DNA of 64,000 bases from NCBI RefSeq assembly GCF_007280415.1, contig NZ_VKKU01000002.1, forward strand, positions 1,467,501-1,531,500. Direction: 5' to 3'. Made by a program: the position numbers and the translations under genes. The notes under the pieces were generated by a model. That model was not told the origin of the DNA. It ran no database searches and was given only the letters and a program-made list of their open reading frames with translations. How positions within the stretch are numbered: position 1 is the first letter of the stretch; each line of letters opens with the position of its first letter. This stretch comes from Sphingorhabdus contaminans. GTDB taxonomy: Bacteria > Pseudomonadota > Alphaproteobacteria > Sphingomonadales > Sphingomonadaceae. Positions 17,507-27,031 of this stretch are shown here, one piece after another.

Positions 17507-18325
17507 ATGACAGAGCTTTCGACGGCGACCTATTCCGTAGCAGGGGGCTACGATATCCGGATCGCCGAAGCGGGGGCAGGGCCCGTTGTCGTGTTTATCC
17601 ACGGCAGCGGGCCCGGGGCTTCGGGTGCTTCCAATTTTCGCGATAATTGGCCTGTATTTGTCGAGGCGGGTTATCGGGTCATCCTTCCTGACCTGATCGG
17701 CTATGGCGCCTCTTCGAAACCCGAAGGGATCGATTATACGCTGCAGCTGTTCACAGATACGCTGTACGAGGCGTTGCAGGCGCATGGCGTAAAGAAGGCG
17801 TCGCTTATCGGTAATTCGCTGGGTGGTGGTGTCGCTATTCAAATGACGCTTGATCACCCCGAGATGGCCGAAAAGCTGGTGTTGATGGCCCCGGGATGCA
17901 TTGAAGAACAGGCCAGCTATTTTACCATGCCGGGCATAGCGAAAATGGTGTCCGGCTTTGGCAGTCCGGATTTCAATCTGGATGAGCAGCGTCGTCTTGT
18001 ATCCAATCTTGTCCATCCGAGCTTTGCGCCGAAAATTCCAGACGCCCTTGTGCAGGAGCGATTTGCAGTGGCGCGGACCCAGCCCAAAGATGTGCTGGCA
18101 CGTATGCGAACGCCAAATCTCGGTCCGCGTCTGGGCGAACTCGGTCAGCCTATTCTTGTTTTGTGGGGCCTTCAGGATGAATTCTGCCCTGAAAGCGGAG
18201 CCCGGCATTTCCTCACGGCGGGTTGCGATGTCCGAACCATGACGTTCAATCATGTTGGACATTGGGTCCAGGTCGAACGGGCCGATGAATTTAACCGCCA
18301 CTCGATCGAGTTTCTGCGTGGCTGA
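17507..18325 (+). CDS. hsaD: HsaD-like meta-cleavage product hydrolase
   Basis: 272-aa alpha/beta hydrolase of the BphD/HsaD family. The oxyanion segment HGSGPGASG is at residues 32-40, the nucleophile Ser104 sits in GNSLGGG, the acid is in VLWGLQDEFCP and the His in NHVGHWVQVERADEF. It would split 4,9-DSHA into HIP and 2-hydroxyhexa-2,4-dienoate, so it is the step that releases the substrate of FadD3. Eleven bases separate it from hsaA and it overlaps hsaB by eight bases. Substrate preference is inferred from gene context. Confidence 0.9.
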   Translation: MTELSTATYSVAGGYDIRIAEAGAGPVVVFIHGSGPGASGASNFRDNWPVFVEAGYRVILPDLIGYGASSKPEGIDYTLQLFTDTLYEALQAHGVKKASLIGNSLGGGVAIQMTLDHPEMAEKLVLMAPGCIEEQASYFTMPGIAKMVSGFGSPDFNLDEQRRLVSNLVHPSFAPKIPDALVQERFAVARTQPKDVLARMRTPNLGPRLGELGQPILVLWGLQDEFCPESGARHFLTAGCDVRTMTFNHVGHWVQVERADEFNRHSIEFLRG

Positions 18326-18812
18326 TGGTTATCCGTTGATACCCGAAGAGTTGCCCGCCCAGTTTCGCGCGGCGATGCGCAGGCTGGCAGCGTCGGTTTC
18401 GATTGTCGTTGCAAAGGGTGATGAAGGTCCTGTCGGCATTGCCGCAACATCAATTACATCATTGACCGCCGATCCACCGGCTGTGCTGGTGTGCATCAAC
18501 CGTACAACCAGCCTGCATGCGCTGCTCGTTCCGACTGCGCCGCTATCGATAAACCTGCTTGCCCGGAACCAGAAAAATGTCTCGGCGGCCTTCGGGGGCG
18601 GGACCCCGCGAGAGGAGCGATTTTCTGTCGGCTCCTGGATCGAAGGTTCGGGCGGCCTGCCCCAGCTTGAAGACGCGCAGGCCAATCTGGATTGTGTAAT
18701 CGACGCAATGCTCGCCTACGGAACCCACAGCATCGTCATCGCCCGCGTTCTTTCGGCAAAGGTCAGTGACGGGGTTGATCCATTGATTTATCAGGACGGA
18801 GGATATCTGTGA
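18318..18812 (+). CDS. hsaB: HsaB-like flavin reductase
   Basis: 164-aa flavin reductase of the HpaC/FMN-binding split-barrel family: FRAAMRRLAASVSIV, GPVGIAATSITSLTADPP, VCINRTTS, INLLARNQKNVSAAFGG. It would supply reduced flavin to HsaA. The best start is GTG at 18318, overlapping the hsaD stop by eight bases; the longer open frame beginning inside hsaD is not needed for the fold. It ends in a GTGA overlap with the hydratase gene. Order hsaA-hsaD-hsaB differs slightly from actinobacteria but is functionally complete. Confidence 0.87.
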   Translation: MADGYPLIPEELPAQFRAAMRRLAASVSIVVAKGDEGPVGIAATSITSLTADPPAVLVCINRTTSLHALLVPTAPLSINLLARNQKNVSAAFGGGTPREERFSVGSWIEGSGGLPQLEDAQANLDCVIDAMLAYGTHSIVIARVLSAKVSDGVDPLIYQDGGYL

Positions 18813-19585
18813 GTATCCCAAACCGATATGGTTCGGCACTCTATGCAGCGTTACGGGATCGCCGGACGCTGGCACCATTGATCGAGCAGGATCCGTCTCT
18901 TTCCATTGATGATGCCTATGCAATCAGCCTCGAATTCCTGGCCTTGCGCCGCAAGGACGGAGAACGTGTGGTTGGAAAGAAGATTGGCGTTACCTCAAAG
19001 GCCGTGCAGGATATGCTGGGTGTGCACCAGCCCGATTTCGGTTTTCTAACCGATTGGATGCATATCAAAGGCGACATCGATATTGACGCAAAAGCCTTGA
19101 TCGCGCCGCGCGCCGAGGCCGAAATCGCGTTTGTTTTGAAAGAGGGTCTGGCTGGGCCGGGGATAACCGCAGAGCAGGTGATTGCCGCCACCGATTATAT
19201 CGCTCCTTGTTTCGAAATCGTGGATAGCCGGATCCGTGACTGGAAAATCTCAATTGTCGATACCGTTGCCGACAATGCGAGTTGTGGGGTTTTCATATTG
19301 GGCGAGGCAAAAGCTGATCCGCGCGACCATGATCTGCCGTCATTGCATGTCACCGTTACCAAAAACGGTGCCCCGCTCTCAGAAGGATATGGCAGTGCGG
19401 TGCAGGGCGATCCTGCTCAGGCGGTCGCATGGCTTGCCAATACTCTGGGTGCTTATGGGGTTACTCTGGATGCGGGTGACATCATCCTGTCCGGCTCGCT
19501 CGTACCCTTGGAGCCAGCGGCCAAAGGTGATCTATTTGAAATGACATTGCACGGCGTTGGGACGTGCAGTGCACGATTTGTGTAA
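18809..19585 (+). CDS. hsaE: HsaE/TesE-like 2-hydroxydienoate hydratase
   Basis: 258-aa member of the MhpD/4-oxalocrotonate decarboxylase-hydratase family. Segments [21 protein letters not shown] and [14 protein letters not shown] carry the metal ligands (E-x-E pattern), with [20 protein letters not shown] further on. It hydrates 2-hydroxyhexa-2,4-dienoate to 4-hydroxy-2-oxohexanoate. The GTG start overlaps the hsaB TGA. It is followed by the aldehyde dehydrogenase and aldolase of the same short branch, making a complete meta-cleavage lower pathway. Confidence 0.9.
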   Translation: MSIPNRYGSALYAALRDRRTLAPLIEQDPSLSIDDAYAISLEFLALRRKDGERVVGKKIGVTSKAVQDMLGVHQPDFGFLTDWMHIKGDIDIDAKALIAPRAEAEIAFVLKEGLAGPGITAEQVIAATDYIAPCFEIVDSRIRDWKISIVDTVADNASCGVFILGEAKADPRDHDLPSLHVTVTKNGAPLSEGYGSAVQGDPAQAVAWLANTLGAYGVTLDAGDIILSGSLVPLEPAAKGDLFEMTLHGVGTCSARFV

Positions 19586-19595
19586 GGAAAACAGA

Positions 19596-20543
19596 GTGAA
19601 ACGCGTCAAAGCGGCAATCATCGGCTCGGGTAATATCGGGACCGATCTGATGATGAAGATGATCAAATATCCGCAAAATATGGAACTGGCAGCGGTAGTT
19701 GGAATAGATCCGGCGTCGGAGGGGCTGGCAATGGCCCGCGACCATGGAATCGCTACGACGCACGAAGGAATAGAAGGTTTGAAAAAGCTGCCTTGCTATT
19801 CCGAAATCGGGATCGCCTTTGACGCAACCAGCGCCTACGCGCACAAAGACCATGACGCCGCGCTTCGCGCCGACGGTATACAGGTCGTAGATCTGACACC
19901 GGCCGCAATCGGCCCATTCACTGTGCCTCCGGTCAATATGGAGGCACATCTTGATCAGCCCAATGTCAACATGGTGACGTGCGGTGGGCAGGCAACTATC
20001 CCCATGGTCGCGGCGGTCGCGCGGGTATCGGACAAGGTGCATTATGCCGAGATCGTCGCCTCGGTTTCCTCACGCTCGGCAGGACCTGGAACGCGTGCCA
20101 ACATCGACGAATTTACCCGCACCACTGCGCGGGCGATTGAAGTGGTTGGCGGTGCGTCCAAGGGTAAAGCCATCATCATCCTTAATCCGGCCGAACCGCC
20201 GATGATCATGCGCGATACGGTTTTCACCCTTTCCGAAGGCGCCGACGAAGAGGCCATCCGCGCCTCGGTAAACCAAATGGTTGCCGAGGTGCAGAAATAT
20301 GTTCCCGGATACCGGCTGAAACAGGATGTCCAGTTCGAACGGTTCGGCGACAACAATCCGCTGAAAATTCCCGGGCTTGGCGAATTTTGCGGGATCAAGT
20401 CGATGATCATGCTCGAGGTCGAGGGCGCTGGCGATTATCTGCCGCCCTATTCGGGCAATCTCGATATCATGACGGCGGCTGCAAAAGCCACCGGGGAGCT
20501 GCTCGCGGCGCGTCGTATGGATGCGGAGGGGCAGGCAGCATGA
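19596..20543 (+). CDS. hsaG: HsaG/TesF-like acylating acetaldehyde/propanal dehydrogenase
   Basis: 315-aa acylating aldehyde dehydrogenase (BphJ/DmpF family). The NAD motif [13 protein letters not shown] is at the N terminus; the catalytic Cys is in [14 protein letters not shown]; later [19 protein letters not shown] is conserved. It converts propanal to propionyl-CoA. GTG at 19596 is chosen as start with AAGGAAA upstream; an earlier ATG in frame lies inside the hydratase gene. It overlaps the aldolase start as ATGA, fitting the known channelling complex between these two enzymes. Confidence 0.9.
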   Translation: MKRVKAAIIGSGNIGTDLMMKMIKYPQNMELAAVVGIDPASEGLAMARDHGIATTHEGIEGLKKLPCYSEIGIAFDATSAYAHKDHDAALRADGIQVVDLTPAAIGPFTVPPVNMEAHLDQPNVNMVTCGGQATIPMVAAVARVSDKVHYAEIVASVSSRSAGPGTRANIDEFTRTTARAIEVVGGASKGKAIIILNPAEPPMIMRDTVFTLSEGADEEAIRASVNQMVAEVQKYVPGYRLKQDVQFERFGDNNPLKIPGLGEFCGIKSMIMLEVEGAGDYLPPYSGNLDIMTAAAKATGELLAARRMDAEGQAA

Positions 20544-21580
20544 ACACGCAATTCAACGTCGAAGCCGGGCACAAACTTTACATTCAGGACGTTACGCTGC
20601 GTGACGGGATGCATGCCATCCGGCACATGTATGGCATTGACCACGTCCGCGCCATTGCCAAGGCGCTTGATGAAGCGGGTGTTGACGCAATCGAGGTCGC
20701 GCATGGCGATGGCTTGAACGGGCTCAGTTTCAACTATGGTTTCGGTGCACATACCGACTGGGAATGGCTGGAGGCGGTTGCCGATGTGCTGACTCACAGC
20801 ATTCTCACTACCCTGATCCTTCCAGGTGTCGGCACCGTAGACGAGTTGCGGCGTGCGTATGATCTTGGCGTGCGATCGGTGCGTGTGGCCACGCATTGCA
20901 CAGAGGCTGATGTTTCGAAGCAGCATATCGGCATTGCGCGTGATCTCGGCATGGATGTGTCGGGCTTCCTGATGATGAGCCACATGATCGAGCCTGAACA
21001 ACTGGCCGCACAGGCCCTGCTGATGGAAAGCTATGGCGTGCAGTGCGTCTATGTCACCGACAGTGGCGGCGCGCTCGACATGGATGGCGTGCGTGCGCGT
21101 TTTGAAGCCTATGATCGTGTGCTCAAGCCGGAGACGCAGCGCGGTATGCATGCGCATCACAATCTCTCGCTCGGCGCTGCGAACAGCATTGTAGCCGCGC
21201 AATGCGGGGCAGTACGCATTGATGCCAGTCTGGCTGGTATGGGAGCAGGTGCTGGCAATGCTCCGCTTGAGGTCTTTATCGCTGCAGTCGACCGCAAGGG
21301 CTGGAATCATGGATGTGATGTGATGAAGCTCATGGATGCAGCAGAAGATCTGGTGCGTCCATTGCAAGACCGGCCTGTGCGCGTCGATCGCGAAACATTA
21401 AGTCTGGGATATGCGGGCGTCTATTCAAGCTTTCTGCGTCATGCCGAAAAGGCGGCCAATGACTATGGCCTCGACACCCGTGAAATCCTTGTCGAACTTG
21501 GCCGGCGCAAGATGGTCGGCGGTCAGGAGGATATGATCGTCGATGTTGCTCTCGACCTTTTGAAGGCACGCAATGGCTGA
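20540..21580 (+). CDS. hsaF: HsaF/TesG-like 4-hydroxy-2-oxovalerate/hexanoate aldolase
   Basis: 346-aa DmpG-type TIM-barrel aldolase. [17 protein letters not shown] holds the metal Asp and catalytic His, and [15 protein letters not shown] carries the metal-binding HxH pair; [13 protein letters not shown] and the C-terminal helical communication domain are present. It cleaves 4-hydroxy-2-oxohexanoate to pyruvate and propanal, the latter passed to HsaG. The start overlaps the hsaG stop, and its own stop lies eight bases inside the next gene. Together these genes finish ring A/B side-product catabolism. Confidence 0.9.
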   Translation: MNTQFNVEAGHKLYIQDVTLRDGMHAIRHMYGIDHVRAIAKALDEAGVDAIEVAHGDGLNGLSFNYGFGAHTDWEWLEAVADVLTHSILTTLILPGVGTVDELRRAYDLGVRSVRVATHCTEADVSKQHIGIARDLGMDVSGFLMMSHMIEPEQLAAQALLMESYGVQCVYVTDSGGALDMDGVRARFEAYDRVLKPETQRGMHAHHNLSLGAANSIVAAQCGAVRIDASLAGMGAGAGNAPLEVFIAAVDRKGWNHGCDVMKLMDAAEDLVRPLQDRPVRVDRETLSLGYAGVYSSFLRHAEKAANDYGLDTREILVELGRRKMVGGQEDMIVDVALDLLKARNG

Positions 21581-23033
21581 AATCTCTTTGCACGACCCCT
21601 ATCCTGCCAGTGAAGTGACGGCGTGGGACCATGAAACCGATGTCGCCATCATCGGGTTTGGCGCGACAGGAGCCTGCGCCGCGATCGAAGCCGCAGATGC
21701 GGGTGCGAAGGTAATGCTGTTCGAAAGAAATTCCGGAAGTGGTGGTGCCTCCGGTCTTTCAGGCGGGGAAATATATATTGGCGGCAATGGCGGCACCGAT
21801 GCCCAGCGCGCCGCCGGATTTGAGGACAGCACTGAAGATTTCATCGCCTATCTGAAAGCGGCGGGCGGGCCGTGCGTTGATGAAGCCAAATGTGAGCATT
21901 ACGGGCGAGAGGCGTTGAACCACTATACCTGGCTCAAGGCTCAAGGTGTACCCTACCGGGGAAATTACCTTCCGGGAAAGCATATCGAGCCGACAGACGA
22001 TTCGACGCTGATCTGGTCCGGTAGCGAAGCGGCCGCGCCCTTTTGCAATATCGCCAAACCGGCACCGCGGGGTCATGTCATACAGCATATGGGATGGGGA
22101 GGTGGCCGCCCGCTGGTCGACGTGCTGGAGGCATCCGCTCGATCAAAGGGCGTGGAGATCATCCCCGATGCACGCGCCTTGGCGCTGATCCGCGACAGCG
22201 ATAGGATTGTAGGCGTGGTGGTTCGCATTGACGGACAGAACCGGTTCGTAAAGGCAAGACGGGGCGTCGTGCTTGCAACCGGCGGCTTCGTCATGAATGA
22301 AGCCATGCGTCGTAAATATTGCCCCGAAACGTTCCGGATAAATGACCCCATCGGTGACAAGGATGACGGGTCGGGGATCGAACTTGGCGTCGGTGCGGGT
22401 GGCGATGCAATCCATATGGAGCAGTTCTTCACGACCTGTCCATGGACGATGCCGGAAAGCCACGCTTATGGCGTCTTTGTGAATGCGCAGGGTCAACGTT
22501 TCATCAACGAGGACTGCTATCACGGGCGGGTTAGCCGTTGTGCCGTGGATCAGCCAGGGGGCAAGGTTTACCTGCTGCTCGACGTGGCCCATTTTGTCCA
22601 GCCCATGGATTTTGCCCGGATCGACATCGCCGGAACAGGGGATAGTTGGGAAGAAGTCGAGGCTGAATTGGGCCTGCCGGCGTATACGCTTTCGACTACC
22701 ATGGCTGTATATAATGCCCATGCGAAGGAAGGCCGCGATCCTCTTTTCGACAAGAAGCCACCTATCCTGACACCACTGGATCAAGGGCCGTTTGTTGCGC
22801 TGGAGCTCAATTTTCAGACGAGCTACTTCAGCTTCTTCACACTTGGTGGATTGCGCACATCTGCCCATGCAGAGGTCCTCGACAGAAGTGGAAAACCGAT
22901 CCCCGGTCTTTTCGCTGCCGGGCGCTGTACCAGTGGACTGCCGGCATGGGGGCATGGATATAGTTCGGGCCTGAGCCTTGCCGATTGCACCTTTTTCGGA
23001 CGGCAGGCCGGCTTGGGAGCAGCGCGGGGATGA
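21573..23033 (+). CDS. KstD-like FAD-binding oxidoreductase (fumarate reductase flavoprotein family)
   Basis: 486-aa flavoprotein. [25 protein letters not shown] is the N-terminal dinucleotide site, [15 protein letters not shown] the FAD loop, and [28 protein letters not shown] the C-terminal FAD-binding segment. It belongs with 3-ketosteroid dehydrogenases and fumarate reductase-like proteins, but the YPGxG substrate segment of true KstD is replaced by GYSSGL, and the protein is shorter (KstD is about 510-560). A steroid or steroid-CoA dehydrogenase/reductase is likely, not necessarily delta1. It directly follows hsaF with an eight-base overlap. Confidence 0.78.
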   Translation: MAEISLHDPYPASEVTAWDHETDVAIIGFGATGACAAIEAADAGAKVMLFERNSGSGGASGLSGGEIYIGGNGGTDAQRAAGFEDSTEDFIAYLKAAGGPCVDEAKCEHYGREALNHYTWLKAQGVPYRGNYLPGKHIEPTDDSTLIWSGSEAAAPFCNIAKPAPRGHVIQHMGWGGGRPLVDVLEASARSKGVEIIPDARALALIRDSDRIVGVVVRIDGQNRFVKARRGVVLATGGFVMNEAMRRKYCPETFRINDPIGDKDDGSGIELGVGAGGDAIHMEQFFTTCPWTMPESHAYGVFVNAQGQRFINEDCYHGRVSRCAVDQPGGKVYLLLDVAHFVQPMDFARIDIAGTGDSWEEVEAELGLPAYTLSTTMAVYNAHAKEGRDPLFDKKPPILTPLDQGPFVALELNFQTSYFSFFTLGGLRTSAHAEVLDRSGKPIPGLFAAGRCTSGLPAWGHGYSSGLSLADCTFFGRQAGLGAARG

Positions 23034-24190
23034 CAAAGGACCTGTCTGTCGATGCCCTTTTGCAAAATGCGCGCGAACAGACAGGATTGGATGATTTCGG
23101 CGACGAATGGTTCGTCTCCCACCTTCGAAAGCTGGTGGAGTATGTGAACCTCGATGCCGGCCTGTTGTCGCCCGAGAGCAGCGCGGGCGCACGTATTCAG
23201 GGTGCGCTTTGCGACCGGCTTATGCTGGAACAATATTTCAAGGATTATCCGGATGCAGCGGGCGAGGAAATCGAGCTCGCCTGCGCGATAATCGGGCTGC
23301 CGCGAACAGGGTCGACCATGGTTCACCGGCTTTTGGCATCTTCCACCAAATTCAACGCCTTGTGGTGGTGGGAAACCGCATTTCCTTTTCCGATGGCAGG
23401 TGAAACATTGAATGATCCCGCCCCCCGGCAAAAGGCGGCGAAAGACATGGTCGACTGGCTGCTAAACGAATGGCCCGATTTTGAGAGTATCGATCCAATG
23501 GATGCGATGGCGATCAACGAGGAAGTGGTTTTGCTCGATCGCACATTCCTGTCGACCACCTATGATTCCATGATGCCGATTCACGCCTATGGTCATTGGC
23601 AAGCCGAACAGGATCATGAACCGGCTATCCGAGACCTGTATCGTTTCATGCAAGCGATCCAGCATCAGCGGGTGGCGCGGGGCGAGGTCCGGCGGCCGTG
23701 GGTGTTCAAGACCCCGCATTATGTGCTGGGCGCTCTCGATGGACTTCTGAAGGTCTGGCCTGACGTCAAACTGGTGATGACACACCGTAATGTTGCGCAA
23801 GTGTTGCCAAGCTATTGCAGCATGTGTGCGTCTTTATCGATCAATAGTTCAACAAACTACCGCAAGGAAGAACAAGGCGCCCACTGGACGAAACGGTTCC
23901 GTGACGGCCTTGCCCGGCTGGAGAGCGTCCGTCGACGATTGCCGAACGGCCAGATCATCGATGTGCGGTATGAAGATACGGTGAGTGACCCGCACGGTAC
24001 CGGGATGCGTCTATTCAGAGCGCTCGGAGTCGATGTTGACGATGAAGACCAGAAGGCGATGCAACGCACTATTCATGAAAACTCCCGCGAAACGCGCCCG
24101 GTGCACAAATATTCCGCGGCCGACTTCGGGCTGACCGGCGAGGGGATCAGTTCCGATTTTGCGGACTATCACGATAAATATCTCACATAA
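23030..24190 (+). CDS. Sulfotransferase family protein
   Basis: 386-aa protein with a PAPS-type sulfotransferase domain. The 5'-phosphosulfate loop is LPRTGSTMVHRLLASS (about residues 93-108) and the 3'-phosphate segment is VMTHRNVAQVLPSYCSM. The bacterial family is often found in steroid and natural-product clusters; the acceptor is unknown. A sulfonated steroid or CoA intermediate would be one possibility. The ATG overlaps the preceding flavoprotein stop (ATGA). It is curious beside a sulfatase-like hydrolase gene at 58103 in the same island, but no direct link is shown. Confidence 0.8.
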   Translation: MTKDLSVDALLQNAREQTGLDDFGDEWFVSHLRKLVEYVNLDAGLLSPESSAGARIQGALCDRLMLEQYFKDYPDAAGEEIELACAIIGLPRTGSTMVHRLLASSTKFNALWWWETAFPFPMAGETLNDPAPRQKAAKDMVDWLLNEWPDFESIDPMDAMAINEEVVLLDRTFLSTTYDSMMPIHAYGHWQAEQDHEPAIRDLYRFMQAIQHQRVARGEVRRPWVFKTPHYVLGALDGLLKVWPDVKLVMTHRNVAQVLPSYCSMCASLSINSSTNYRKEEQGAHWTKRFRDGLARLESVRRRLPNGQIIDVRYEDTVSDPHGTGMRLFRALGVDVDDEDQKAMQRTIHENSRETRPVHKYSAADFGLTGEGISSDFADYHDKYLT

Positions 24191-24215
24191 AAGAAACTGG
24201 GAAGAAGAGGCTGCA

Positions 24216-24986
24216 ATGATCCTGAAAGACAAGGTTGTGATCGTCACCGGGGCAGGGCCTGGCATGGGCCAAGCGCTGTGCAAGGGGGCGGCGGCGGAAG
24301 GCGCAAAGGTAGTGGTTTCGGCACGCTCGGTCGACGCAATCGAAGCGATCGTCGCCGAAATCGGTGCAAAGGGCGGCGAAGCCATTGCCGTGCGCTGCGA
24401 TGTGACCAGCGTCGACGATTGCAATGCCCTTGCCAAGGCGGCACTCGATAAATGGGGTCATATCGACGGTATGGTCCATTCGGCCTATTACCATCCCGAT
24501 TGGGCCAATCTGGAGGCGCATTCGATCGACCAGTTGACCCAAGTTCTCGACGTTGTAGCCGTCGGCGGATTGCGTATGGCGCAGGCTGTTATCCCAACGA
24601 TGAAGGCGCAAGGCTCGGGAAGCATCGTCAATATTTCAACCCTTGCCACACGAAAACCTATGCCCGGCGAAGGGGGCTATGCGATGGCCAAGTCGGCGTT
24701 GAACCAGCTGTCGCGCCAATTGGCGGTCGAGCTCGGCGGAACCGGTATTCGTGTTAACACAGCGCTGATGGGCTGGATGGACGGTGTTCCGCTGCAGCAG
24801 TTTTTCGCCAGCATGGGCGAAGGCGGGAATGCGTTCCGCAAGCAGCGCGCCTCTGAAATTCCCGTCGGTCATATTCCTGTCGACGCCGACTGCGCCAAGG
24901 CCGTCTATTTCCTTCTGTCGGACTATGCCAGCGAGGTAACGGGAGCGATGCTGGATGTGAATGGTGGCGACTGGGTTGCGGCGTGA
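24216..24986 (+). CDS. SDR family oxidoreductase with altered NNAG motif
   Basis: 256-aa SDR: TGAGPGMGQ cofactor motif, CDVTSVDD adenine segment, Ser in NISTLATRKP, and YAMAK as YxxxK. The NNAG motif is replaced by VHSAYYHP, an uncommon variant that keeps the fold but suggests a distinct subgroup. Start MILKDKVVIVTGAG is backed by GAAGAGG upstream; earlier in-frame starts overlap the sulfotransferase. GTGA overlap with the next gene. Substrate unknown; co-transcribed with a sulfotransferase and DUF1214-type, SRPBCC and NTF2-like proteins. Confidence 0.82.
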   Translation: MILKDKVVIVTGAGPGMGQALCKGAAAEGAKVVVSARSVDAIEAIVAEIGAKGGEAIAVRCDVTSVDDCNALAKAALDKWGHIDGMVHSAYYHPDWANLEAHSIDQLTQVLDVVAVGGLRMAQAVIPTMKAQGSGSIVNISTLATRKPMPGEGGYAMAKSALNQLSRQLAVELGGTGIRVNTALMGWMDGVPLQQFFASMGEGGNAFRKQRASEIPVGHIPVDADCAKAVYFLLSDYASEVTGAMLDVNGGDWVAA

Positions 24987-26080
24987 CTGACGACCCGGCC
25001 CCGGATCCCGCACAAGCATGGCGTGATTTCTGCGGCAAACTCGCCGTTGCGGGGGACATCATACTTGCACCCGATATACCGGACGACCCGATCATTCGCG
25101 CCGAAGGATTTCGTTATCTCTCGCGCCTTACGAAACTGGCCCTTGAGCAATATGTCGAGGCTTCTGATCCGGACTTCCCCTTTTTCTACAAGCTCAGCCA
25201 CGAAACGGCAAAGATCGGCGCGGACAATCCGGATAATATTTATTGGAATGCATCGATAAGGGGGGATTGCGATTATCGCATTACCGGCAGGCGTGGATCG
25301 ATGTTCTATTTCTCGATAGTCGCCAATGCGATGCGCTACCACATCGATGGCAGCGCGCATGCCACCGGGCAATTGCTGGACGGTGATATCGAATGGGGAC
25401 CGGATGGAGAGGTGGAAATCATTGCCTCGTGCAACCCTCAGCCCAAAAACTGGCTGCGCCTTGAGCCCGATGCCAGCGTCATCGTTCTGCGGCAATCGGC
25501 ACTGGATCGCGCGCAGGAGCGGGGCGGCGAGTTTCGGATCGAACGGCTGAACGGACCAGTCGTACCATCCCCGCTGACTGCAGAAAAGATTTCTGCGGGG
25601 CTTGCGACCTCCGCGCAATTTGTGCGTGGTATCGCCTCCACCTTTTCGGACTGGACGCGTTTGTTTCGTGAGCATCCGAACCATTTCGCCGCTATCGACC
25701 AGTCAATGTTCCAAAAAGGGGGCGGAGCAAAGGACATCTATTATGCCCACAGCTATTGGCGGATCGGACCGGACGAGGCCTGGGTAATCGAAGTCACGCC
25801 GCCGGAATGCTACTACTGGAATTTCCAGCTCGACAATTGGTGGATGGAAAGCTTCGACTATCGTTTCCGCCAAGTCACCGTAAACAAGCACAGCGTAAAG
25901 CTGGAGAATGACGGCAGCGCCAGGATTATCTGTGCGGCTCGCGACCCCGGCGTCGGAAACTGGATCGACACCTGCGGCCATAGCGAAGGCACGGCGTTAC
26001 TGCGCTGGGCGGGTGCCAGCGAGCATCCATTGCCGCGCGCGCGCATTGTAAAATGGGAGGACATATGCTCGACTGGATGA
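24983..26080 (+). CDS. DUF1214-like protein of unknown function
   Basis: 365-aa soluble protein with no signal peptide or membrane segment. The C-terminal third contains YYAHSYWRIGPDEAWVIEVTPPECYYWNFQLDNWW and DGSARIICAARDPGVGNWIDTCGHSEGTALLRW, which look like a DUF1214 domain; the mid part has NPDNIYWNASIRGDCDYRITG. The family is common in steroid-degrading and mycobacterial genomes but its reaction is not established as far as I know. GTG start overlaps the SDR stop. Neighbours are an SDR and an SRPBCC protein. Confidence 0.72.
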   Translation: MTDDPAPDPAQAWRDFCGKLAVAGDIILAPDIPDDPIIRAEGFRYLSRLTKLALEQYVEASDPDFPFFYKLSHETAKIGADNPDNIYWNASIRGDCDYRITGRRGSMFYFSIVANAMRYHIDGSAHATGQLLDGDIEWGPDGEVEIIASCNPQPKNWLRLEPDASVIVLRQSALDRAQERGGEFRIERLNGPVVPSPLTAEKISAGLATSAQFVRGIASTFSDWTRLFREHPNHFAAIDQSMFQKGGGAKDIYYAHSYWRIGPDEAWVIEVTPPECYYWNFQLDNWWMESFDYRFRQVTVNKHSVKLENDGSARIICAARDPGVGNWIDTCGHSEGTALLRWAGASEHPLPRARIVKWEDICSTG

Positions 26081-26589
26081 AAGCTGCAAAAAGCCATGAA
26101 GAAGACCCGGTGTTCGGTTTTAACCCGGATGCGGTTACCCGTTCGGAAACGGTCGAAATCCATGCCCCGGCCAAAATTGTATGGGATATTTTGACCGATC
26201 TGCCCCGCTATAATGAGTGGAATCCTTTCTGTATCCGCGCCGTTTCAACGCTGAAAATGGGCGATCCGATCGAAATGACACTGATCAACTATGCAACAGC
26301 TGGCGGGCCTACCGTCCCCAATCTGGAGTATATCTGCGGATTTGAACCGGAAAAACTCCTAAGCTGGGAATTTCCCAATCTTGATTTCTGGCCTTACCCG
26401 GCCAGGCGCGACCAGGTCATTGAGGCTACGGGTCCGGCTGGCTGCCGATACTATTCGACCGACGCTTTTCTGGGGGCCAACGGCATTCATGTATTCCGTT
26501 TCGCCGGTCCGTGGATCAAGCGCGCCTTTGACGACAGCGCAATCGCATTAAAGGCGCGCGCGGAAGGCATTTATGCCGGCCAGTCTTGA
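26065..26589 (+). CDS. SRPBCC (START/Bet v 1-like) family protein
   Basis: 174-aa protein with the SRPBCC pattern: SETVEIHAPAKIVWDILTDLPRYNEWNPFC at residues about 27-56, then LEYICGFEPEKLLSWEFPN and a long C-terminal helix ending in ALKARAEGIY. These proteins bind hydrophobic ligands in a deep cavity; a steroid ligand is an attractive but unproven idea. The ATG at 26065 has GGGAGG five bases upstream and overlaps the DUF1214-like gene by 16 bases; a start four codons earlier is possible. Confidence 0.78.
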   Translation: MLDWMKAAKSHEEDPVFGFNPDAVTRSETVEIHAPAKIVWDILTDLPRYNEWNPFCIRAVSTLKMGDPIEMTLINYATAGGPTVPNLEYICGFEPEKLLSWEFPNLDFWPYPARRDQVIEATGPAGCRYYSTDAFLGANGIHVFRFAGPWIKRAFDDSAIALKARAEGIYAGQS

Positions 26590-27031
26590 AGCGCGGCTGC
26601 GCATCCTTGAGGACAAGGAAGCAATCCGCGATCTGATCGCGCACTACGGCCCCCTGGTCGATAGCGGAGACAGCGACCGCGTTGCTGCGCTTTGGACAGA
26701 AGACGGCAGCTACAGCGTTGGCGGCATGACCGATGCGAAAGGCCGGGCCGCCATAGCCGGCCTTGTCGAAAGCGATCTGCATCGGCAGTTGATGCGTGCC
26801 GGGTGCGCGCACCTTCTTGGTCCGGTGGCGATTGAACTGCAGAATGACTTTGCGATTGCGCGCGGCCACAGCGTTGTCTTTCGCCACACCGATGCAGGCT
26901 TTGAAGTCTGGCGTGTTTCTGCCAACCGGTGGGAATTGGAGCGCGGCGAACAAGGGTGGCAAGTCCGTCGGCGGGTCAATGCTCCCCTTGATGGCAGTGA
27001 AGCGGCCTGCGCCTTGCTAGGCCTTAGCTGA
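26573..27031 (+). CDS. NTF2/SnoaL-like protein (hydroxysteroid dehydratase-type candidate)
   Basis: 152-aa SnoaL_4-type cone fold. It keeps Tyr25 and Asp30 (HYGPLVD) and His80 (GCAHLLGP), positions that correspond to Tyr30, Asp35 and His83 of bile acid 7alpha-dehydratase BaiE, but the fourth acid (Asp106 in BaiE) is Phe at the aligned position. A dehydratase or isomerase of a steroid is possible; a non-catalytic binding role cannot be excluded. Last gene of the plus operon; its stop overlaps the convergent dioxygenase gene by eight bases. Confidence 0.75.
   Translation: MPASLEARLRILEDKEAIRDLIAHYGPLVDSGDSDRVAALWTEDGSYSVGGMTDAKGRAAIAGLVESDLHRQLMRAGCAHLLGPVAIELQNDFAIARGHSVVFRHTDAGFEVWRVSANRWELERGEQGWQVRRRVNAPLDGSEAACALLGLS

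Noticed and set aside
18252-18317. An earlier ATG start for the flavin reductase inside hsaD
   Set aside because: The extra residues do not belong to the reductase fold; GTG at 18318 overlaps the hsaD stop in the coupled pattern seen throughout.
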